A DNA stretch of 64,000 bases, taken from NCBI RefSeq assembly GCF_902825235.1, contig NZ_CADEAJ010000001.1, forward strand, positions 375,096 to 439,095, written 5' to 3'. The stretch's first letter is position 1; each line of letters opens with the position of its first letter. Of this stretch, positions 58,892 to 64,000 are shown in pieces. The notes beneath the pieces are model-generated. The model ran no database searches, had not been told where the DNA came from, and worked only from the letters and a program-made list of their open reading frames with translations. The translations under genes and the position numbers were made by a program. Origin of the DNA: Bartonella vinsonii subsp. vinsonii. Lineage in GTDB: Bacteria; Pseudomonadota; Alphaproteobacteria; Rhizobiales; Rhizobiaceae.

Positions 58892-59953
58892 TCACACTAT
58901 CTTTGATTTAGAAAAAATCGGATCATAAAAGACTTCAGAGAGCTTTCTATCCTTGAAAAATAATACCACATCCACTGTAGTGTAAAGCACTATCTTTATC
59001 ATTTCTATATCAAGTTGACGTCCAATCTCTGATCTTTTGATCAATGTTGCACACCGTTCAAATGTTTGCAAAGCATTGTTGGCATGCGTTGTTGTAATTG
59101 ATCCAGGATGCCCAGTATTCAATGAATTAAGATACTCCCATGCTTCATTGCCACGCAGTTCAGCAAGAAAAATACGATCAGGCGATTGACGCATACAGGC
59201 ATCAAGACATTCCTCTGCTGAAACACGTCCCACTCCATCACCATAAAGCATATGCACATGATTAGGATGGTTGGGAAGAAAAAGCTCATGGACATCTTCA
59301 ATCGTAATAATGCGTTCTTCTACAGGCACCTTTTCAATTAAAGAACGGGCAAATGTTGTTTTACCTGATCCTGTTTTGCCGGCGATAATAATGTTCCGTT
59401 TGTTTAGAACGCATTTTTCTAAAAATTCAAGAACTTTACCTTCACGCTTTAATTGCAAGAGTTGCACTTCAAACGGCTCTAGCCGTGTGAAATCCTGTTT
59501 TGAGAGTAAGTCATTTGCTTCCTTCTCTGAAGGTTTATTAAAGCTTACATCGGTAAAATTACTAAATGTTCCTTCACTGTTGAGTTCGTCTAGTGTTTTA
59601 ACCGTGAGAGAATGTTTACGAATCATAAAAGAGAGTGAACCATCGATGACAGCTGGTGTTTGTATAATTGTACCCCGTTGTCCTCCAGGTAAATGTACAT
59701 AATTAATGCTTCTGGGAGCCATACCGTTATAGACGATAATAGCTGTGATAAGCGTTTGCAAAAAAGCAGGTGTTAATTCCGGTACGCTATGTACTTGCCA
59801 TCCCCCCAAGCTTTTTGTCCATATTTCACAGGGGCGACAGATTGATAATTCCGTAATTTTTGGATCTTCTAAGAAACGATCAAGTGGTTGCAGAAGTTGT
59901 GCAACTGCTTGATCTTTCTGTATCGGGTTAGCGTGTGACGAGGCTGTAGACAT
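58892..59953 (-). CDS. trwD: Type IV secretion ATPase TrwD (VirB11 homologue)
   Basis: About 353 residues of the VirB11 hexameric ATPase family. Walker A is GKTGSGKTT, the Asp box is TIEDVHEL, the Walker B region reads RIFLAELRGNEAW and the His box is TGHPGSITTTHAN. Start taken at ATG 59953 (MSTASSH), since the longer frame to 59980 overlaps trwE further; the overlap is still 26 bases. Trw rather than VirB is favoured because no virD4 follows it (a terminator does) and because the sdh side is the known border of trw in Bartonella as I recall it. Confidence 0.88.
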   Translation of the reverse strand: MSTASSHANPIQKDQAVAQLLQPLDRFLEDPKITELSICRPCEIWTKSLGGWQVHSVPELTPAFLQTLITAIIVYNGMAPRSINYVHLPGGQRGTIIQTPAVIDGSLSFMIRKHSLTVKTLDELNSEGTFSNFTDVSFNKPSEKEANDLLSKQDFTRLEPFEVQLLQLKREGKVLEFLEKCVLNKRNIIIAGKTGSGKTTFARSLIEKVPVEERIITIEDVHELFLPNHPNHVHMLYGDGVGRVSAEECLDACMRQSPDRIFLAELRGNEAWEYLNSLNTGHPGSITTTHANNALQTFERCATLIKRSEIGRQLDIEMIKIVLYTTVDVVLFFKDRKLSEVFYDPIFSKSKIV

Positions 59954-61091
59954 CACTGAAATCCAAATCACGAGCAACAAAAATACTCACTCTCTCCCCT
60001 TGGTTTTTGTAGAGTGTTGGTGGAATGTTAATGGAGTTTTGAAGAAGCTCGGTCACCACCGATTCAGCACCTCGCACATTTTGAGATTGTGACTTTTCCT
60101 TATTTCCTTGACCGATTTTTCCTTTTACCCACTCTCCTAAATCACCGATTATGCTCACCAGGATGGCCCCACCAAATCGTTGCCAAAAATGTGTATCAAC
60201 CCAACCACCAATACCCGCTTCACCAAGTGGGCCTGTGCCAGGTGAGTCAAGATTGACGATAACACCAGAAGGTGTTTCAATACGTGACCATTGTACAAAA
60301 ACACGCGTTTGTCCTTGTTGTATGCCGCTTTGGTAGAAACCAACGACCTTAGAACCACGATCTAGCAAAATAACACGACCACTCGTGGAATAAACGTCAC
60401 GTGTTAAATGACATGTCGTCATTCCTGGTTGTGTTGTGATAATTCTTGTTTCTAATGTGCAGTCTATTTGCGTACCCTGTGTAATCAAGAGATCACGGTT
60501 ACGAAGTTGAACTGCCTGTGATTGACCTAAACGTACAGGCTGAAGTTGGTCGAATAATACACCACTGTTTCTATCACTTTCAGATGTTTTATTTTTTGAA
60601 TGTTCTGTCGAGCCTTCGCTACCACCACCATTGTTAAGACCTGAACTGAACATACGTTTGCGCGCTAATTCTTCAGAATCTTTGAGCAGATGTGGCGGAA
60701 TGGTTGTTTGAAGAAGCTTTGCTAAGGTCGGTGGAATTTCAAGTGCTGAGTCCTCTGTTTGTATTGGTTTGTCTACCTCTTCTACAACTTTAGGCTCTTC
60801 TATGACTCGAGGAGTATAGCTAGGGATAATTTGTTGCACTGTTTGCTGTGGTTTTTCTTCCTCAACGTCTACGGCATTGCGCATTTTTAAAGCTTTCCAA
60901 GTCAGAGCAATTGGCACCGCCACTACGACAACGAGTCCTACCATTAATAAAGCACGTGCACCAGGAACTGTTGGACGGCGTTCTGTACCCAATTCAGAAC
61001 TACCATAGGCACCTTCAATGTGTTTTTGTTCGATGTCGTCAAGTTTTCCGCCTTTGTTGTTCTCATCTCCTTTCTTATTGTTGAACATCAT
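59928..61091 (-). CDS. trwE: Type IV secretion channel protein TrwE (VirB10 homologue)
   Basis: A 387-residue protein with a cytoplasmic tail, one membrane helix at about 46-64, a proline/glutamate-rich linker, and the C-terminal VirB10/TrbI domain (SSGRVILLDRGSKVVG-like block, GWVDTHFWQRFGGAI and the ARDLDFSDVY end). It spans the cell envelope and links energy from the ATPases to the outer-membrane pore. Its start overlaps the trwF stop (ATGA). Confidence 0.9.
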   Translation of the reverse strand: MMFNNKKGDENNKGGKLDDIEQKHIEGAYGSSELGTERRPTVPGARALLMVGLVVVVAVPIALTWKALKMRNAVDVEEEKPQQTVQQIIPSYTPRVIEEPKVVEEVDKPIQTEDSALEIPPTLAKLLQTTIPPHLLKDSEELARKRMFSSGLNNGGGSEGSTEHSKNKTSESDRNSGVLFDQLQPVRLGQSQAVQLRNRDLLITQGTQIDCTLETRIITTQPGMTTCHLTRDVYSTSGRVILLDRGSKVVGFYQSGIQQGQTRVFVQWSRIETPSGVIVNLDSPGTGPLGEAGIGGWVDTHFWQRFGGAILVSIIGDLGEWVKGKIGQGNKEKSQSQNVRGAESVVTELLQNSINIPPTLYKNQGERVSIFVARDLDFSDVYSLVTR

Positions 61092-61894
61092 TTTCCTCCT
61101 TTATTGATGCGGTGAACCACCGAAGATATTGTTCCAGTTGTATTTGGTATACCATTGGGGTCATAGGCTTCATTGAAAATAGCCAAAGCACTTTTGCCAA
61201 GCCGTATGAGCCACTTGGGATTGACCTTATGAACAGCGATGATATCATTAGCACTACCTACAACAGTACGTGGTATAAGGCTTTCATTGCCTTCAGCATC
61301 CACTACGTAGATTGATGGCATATCCATGTTGGTAGGAAATTTAAAATAGGTAATACGTCCATTATCCCAAGCGTTTATTGGGGCAATATTTTGGTTGCCG
61401 CTCATGGTGTAGCTCAGATTATATCCGTTCACGACTTGGTGAAAACCACGTTCAATGGCAAGCTGTTGCTTGTTTTCCTCTAACTTTTGAGAATCGGTAC
61501 TGGGATAATGGAAAGCTAATTCATAAGTAGCTCCAGCACGATCATTTCGAAATTGTAGTCGAAATTTATAACTTCGTTTGTCAGTAACAACGATAAGGTT
61601 TGTATTGGCGAGTTCTGCTTTGGGTTTAATAAAAATATGCCGCCCTTTATGGGCAAAGGCATAGGCATCCGAATCACCAAAAGCATGGGTGATATATTGT
61701 TCACCTTCTTCAAGGATAATATGTGTTGCTACACCAAGAACCGTTTCAATTTGCACCACATCAGCCACATTATATGTTACATAGCGTATGCGGTGATCAT
61801 ATTGTGAATTGGATGGAGTTTTGAGCGCCTGCACGGGTAGCGTATAAAGAAAAGAGAATGAGGAGAGTAAGACAACAAAGGCAAGTTTTTTCAT
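61088..61894 (-). CDS. trwF: Type IV secretion outer-membrane core protein TrwF (VirB9 homologue)
   Basis: About 268 residues with a signal peptide (from ATG 61894, cut after PVQA) and the CagX/VirB9 domain: YDHRIRYVTYNVADVVQIETVLG at the N-terminus, THAFGDSDAYAF, NLIVVTDKRSYKF and, at the C-terminus, NGRITYFKFPTNMDMPSIYVVD. A second start at 61903 adds three residues. It forms the outer pore with TrwH and TrwE. It follows trwG with only a few bases between. Confidence 0.9.
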   Translation of the reverse strand: MKKLAFVVLLSSFSFLYTLPVQALKTPSNSQYDHRIRYVTYNVADVVQIETVLGVATHIILEEGEQYITHAFGDSDAYAFAHKGRHIFIKPKAELANTNLIVVTDKRSYKFRLQFRNDRAGATYELAFHYPSTDSQKLEENKQQLAIERGFHQVVNGYNLSYTMSGNQNIAPINAWDNGRITYFKFPTNMDMPSIYVVDAEGNESLIPRTVVGSANDIIAVHKVNPKWLIRLGKSALAIFNEAYDPNGIPNTTGTISSVVHRINKGGK

Positions 61895-61907
61895 AATAAT
61901 CAATTCC

Positions 61908-62606
61908 TTAATTATTCAACAGTATTTCCGGGTCAGCGCGGTAACTTGTCACTTGGAAACCAAGGGGGTTAAGCAATCGATCAGATGATTTCATTGGTGC
62001 ACCAACATAGGTGTAGCCAATTGTTGCGATCTGGTGTTGTTTAGGTCCAACGGCACCGGTAGCGTCGTGTTGTTGGGTTGTAAAGCGCACTGTTGCTTGT
62101 CCACGTCCATTCGGTTGGATTGATCGCACTTTCACTGTAATGCGCGCTTTGTTGGAAAGCACTTTGTCACGTGCATCTTCACCTTCATAGATCTTATAAA
62201 ATTCCTGTTGAACAGTTGGTGCACTTAAAAGTGCTGCAGTGTCATAGTTTAGCTGAATGGTGTCGTAGTCATAAGTTTCACGGTTAAGGACATATTGATT
62301 GAGCCAATATCTGTCCACAACTTCGCCATAGCTGGTTTCATGCTCGCGCATCACAGAAATTACATCGACTGCACCCGTTGTGTTATCAACGCGTAGCACC
62401 AAAGGTGTTGGAGCTGGTTGGGAAAAGCCAACAACTCCACACATCATGCCGAACAATCCAAAAACTCCAACAACACCTGCCACACGCCACGCTGTTCTAC
62501 GTGATTTTATAAATTCACTAATGAGGTCACGCTCTAAACCCCGGCTTTCTTCATAGTAACTGTTAAGTTGTTCGGCTTTTACTGGTTTAGCTTGCTTTTT
62601 TCTCAT
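61908..62606 (-). CDS. trwG: Type IV secretion protein TrwG (VirB8 homologue)
   Basis: A 232-residue bitopic protein with an N-terminal cytoplasmic segment, a membrane helix at about 42-62 and the periplasmic VirB8 domain (VVDRYWLNQYVLNRETYDYDTIQLNYDT-like block and TIGYTYVGAPMKSSDRLLNPLGFQVTSY). VirB8 proteins nucleate the inner-membrane complex. Its ATG overlaps the stop of trwH by four bases. Confidence 0.92.
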   Translation of the reverse strand: MRKKQAKPVKAEQLNSYYEESRGLERDLISEFIKSRRTAWRVAGVVGVFGLFGMMCGVVGFSQPAPTPLVLRVDNTTGAVDVISVMREHETSYGEVVDRYWLNQYVLNRETYDYDTIQLNYDTAALLSAPTVQQEFYKIYEGEDARDKVLSNKARITVKVRSIQPNGRGQATVRFTTQQHDATGAVGPKQHQIATIGYTYVGAPMKSSDRLLNPLGFQVTSYRADPEILLNN

Positions 62607-62746
62607 ATTATTTCTCGCTGAATTTCGGCAGGGACTGTTTTATTCACAGGCACACGGTTCCAATTACTTGGCTTCTTTAGCTGTGGTGCCGATACACAAG
62701 CTGTTAAAAGGCTTGCAATCAAAATTATAAAAATGATGTTTTTCAT
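62603..62746 (-). CDS. trwH: Type IV secretion lipoprotein TrwH (VirB7 homologue)
   Basis: A 47-residue lipoprotein with a hydrophobic signal and lipobox LLTAC (Cys at 17), then a short Pro/Lys-rich mature part with PQLKKPSNWNRVPVN. VirB7-type lipoproteins anchor the VirB9-like pore ring in the outer membrane, and the PxxxPSNWNR-like stretch is seen in the TrwH/TraN group. GAGGGA lies about ten bases before the ATG; the gene overlaps trwG by ATGA. Confidence 0.85.
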   Translation of the reverse strand: MKNIIFIILIASLLTACVSAPQLKKPSNWNRVPVNKTVPAEIQREII

Positions 62747-62929
62747 TTTTAATCATCCCTCTTTTTTATCATAAGATAAATTGTGATATTTTTATCATTA
62801 TTTCAATTTTGATTGAAAAAGTAAAGTGTATAGTTTGCAATCATTTCTCTTTTCTTAATTTCAGTTTTATGTATAGAAATACTCAACTGCAGCATAGATG
62901 TTTTCTATTTTGCAATTAAGGTATTTTGA
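62747..62929 (-). promoter_or_regulatory. Gap with three short dyads between trwI and trwH
   Basis: 183 bases inside the operon with three AT-rich inverted repeats: TTATC/GATAA (62767-62780), TGATA/TATCA (62784-62797) and TTTCAAT/ATTGAAA (62801-62818). The remaining trw genes here overlap or nearly abut, so the gap stands out; it could hold an internal promoter with repressor sites (KorA-type control is known for trw), or be a scar. Confidence 0.35.
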
Positions 62930-63814
62930 TTATTTAATTGTGCGGTTGTTACGTGCAGGTAGGCTTCCTGCTGCATTTAATCTCCAGAGATGTCCAAATG
63001 TAACGCCTTTTGCTAAAGCATTGGCAATGCTTGATAGTTTGAGCAACATTATGATGGAGATAATGGATAAGATGAGAACACCACCAAGTGTAAAACCGAC
63101 ATTCTGTTTTCCATCGAATTTCAGATCGGTCATATAATTTGCAAAGATATTCATCATGAGACTAAATACAGTGGCTAGGAGTACAATGAGAATTGTATAG
63201 CTCAAAATTTGAGATATCCATTGCTCAAAGAAGCGATAGGTTGGTTGCCAGAGCAAAGCAGTAATAAAGAGTGGTCCAAGTCCTACGAGGAGTATAAGTG
63301 CGATTTTTGCCATCAAAATAAAAGCGCCACCAATTGCAGCTAGGAAGCTTGTTGCAAGCAGAATAAGGATACCGAAGAGACCATATAGCAACCCATTAGT
63401 ATCCAAGAAAGCAGATTCTTCGAAAGCTTCACTTGCACGTGTGAAGCCATTTTCAGCTACTTTATCAATCAAACTGATTAATTCATTGTTTTTTGGTGCA
63501 TCTTTCATTAGTGCACTTAATAAATTATGCGGCATTTCTATTATCACATTGGCAATTTCTGACTGATAAAGTCCTACAGACAATGCCATTGAAGTAATAA
63601 TACTGATCCGCAAGCAACGACTTAGGAATTCAGAGGCAGGCATATCTATTGCACCGCGAATAACGAGCCATCCATATACAATAAAAGCAATGGTGAGACC
63701 GATTGATACGAAAGGTGTAATTGTAGCAATTGCTTTTAAGGAAATATCTACGACATGTGTTTTTGTTGCTTGATCAATGTGTTTGAAAAGTTGCGTGAAC
63801 ATTTTGAAGTCCAT
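62930..63814 (-). CDS. trwI: Type IV secretion inner-membrane channel TrwI (VirB6 homologue)
   Basis: About 294 residues with six or so membrane helices and the TrbL/VirB6 domain. The stretch IALILLVGLGPLFITALLWQPTYRFFEQWISQILSYTILIV is the characteristic family core. ATG 63814 with AGAGGA about six bases upstream is preferred to TTG 63832. In Bartonella trw loci several trwI-type copies occur in tandem; only one lies in this window. It may serve the same apparatus as the other trw genes. Confidence 0.88.
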   Translation of the reverse strand: MDFKMFTQLFKHIDQATKTHVVDISLKAIATITPFVSIGLTIAFIVYGWLVIRGAIDMPASEFLSRCLRISIITSMALSVGLYQSEIANVIIEMPHNLLSALMKDAPKNNELISLIDKVAENGFTRASEAFEESAFLDTNGLLYGLFGILILLATSFLAAIGGAFILMAKIALILLVGLGPLFITALLWQPTYRFFEQWISQILSYTILIVLLATVFSLMMNIFANYMTDLKFDGKQNVGFTLGGVLILSIISIIMLLKLSSIANALAKGVTFGHLWRLNAAGSLPARNNRTIK

Positions 63815-63884
63815 GGCATTCCTCTTTAGCAAATTTTAGTTTTCCATTACTTTGAAATATGGGGGCATGTTGTATGTTTCATTT

Positions 63885-64000
63885 GCATTTACGCAATTCA
63901 TTCCAGCATTCTTTATTGGATTGTGATGGGTTAAGTCTCTGTGTGTTTCTCCAAGATATTGAGAAAGTTCTCAACATGATATCTAATTTTCTGCCGAGAG
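63885..64000 (-). other. Possible 3' end of a further trw gene, cut by the window edge
   Basis: On the minus strand one frame, entering from the edge and ending at about 63885, reads a plausible protein tail (NPSQSNKECWNELRKCK). A VirB5-like (trwJ) or entry-exclusion-type gene would be expected here by trw order, but the piece is too short to identify and could be non-coding. Confidence 0.25.

Noticed and set aside
58892..59980. trwD start at 59980
   Set aside because: The added nine residues lengthen the overlap with trwE and do not resemble VirB11 N-termini; ATG 59953 fits better.

Overview
The window looks like a chromosomal segment of a Bartonella species (Alphaproteobacteria, Hyphomicrobiales). 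The DNA is AT-rich with long gene-poor spacers. The core genes and their local order are rhizobial, for example cobT-cobS-dnaJ-like-bolA, a mitofilin-like gene followed by hemY-like, argH-lptM-lysA, ffh-aroQ-rpsP and sdhCDAB. The right end carries a Trw-type type IV secretion locus next to sdhB. I cannot name the species from sequence reading alone.

Layout. 1-5353: end of accA, a YafK-like L,D-transpeptidase lipoprotein, then a leftward block (CobW-type GTPase, D-Ala-D-Ala carboxypeptidase, PlsC acyltransferase) and thiD. 5689-5763: tRNA-Gly(GCC). 5959-9729: a three-gene ABC importer (binding protein, permease, ATPase) followed by holA. 10058-20067: tyrA/tyrC-like dehydrogenase, YihY-family membrane protein, YaiI-family protein, a TlpA-like thioredoxin divergent from argH, the small lipoprotein lptM, lysA, a large DUF4175/TIGR02302 protein and a methyltransferase. 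20356-21823: a broken OmpR-type response regulator, a decayed YkuD-type L,D-transpeptidase fragment and an EVE-domain gene. 22057-28332: tsaD, then mitofilin-like and hemY-like genes without the hemC/hemD genes that normally lie between, a class I amidotransferase, and a DUF2125 gene whose membrane anchor is out of frame at a run of nine T.

28520-36671: large NAD-glutamate dehydrogenase, beta-carbonic anhydrase, and ffh with chorismate mutase and rpsP. 36784-51899: a block lying between rpsP and its usual partner rimM. It holds an SDHAF4-like DUF1674 gene, htpX, rsmB, a heparinase II/III-family gene, purH, a DUF1127 gene, SURF1, rpmB, a queuosine-precursor transporter with a candidate preQ1-I riboswitch, cobT/cobS, a J-domain gene, bolA, xerC and sapC-like. 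52031-54188: rimM, a decayed partial copy of trmD, trmD and rplS. 54696-58145: sdhCDAB. 58892-63814: trwD, E, F, G, H and I (VirB11, 10, 9, 8, 7, 6) on the minus strand, ending in a clear terminator.

Together this is mostly housekeeping: translation and RNA modification, cell envelope, lysine/arginine/purine synthesis and the succinate dehydrogenase step. It also shows reductive evolution (missing heme genes, pseudogenes, decayed gene-end duplications) and one host-interaction system, Trw, which in Bartonella is known for binding red blood cells. The less expected signals are two decayed partial duplications of gene ends (trmD 5' end and DUF2125 3' end), the candidate preQ1 riboswitch whose pseudoknot would include the start codon, and the doubly frameshifted response regulator that has also lost its phosphoacceptor aspartate.
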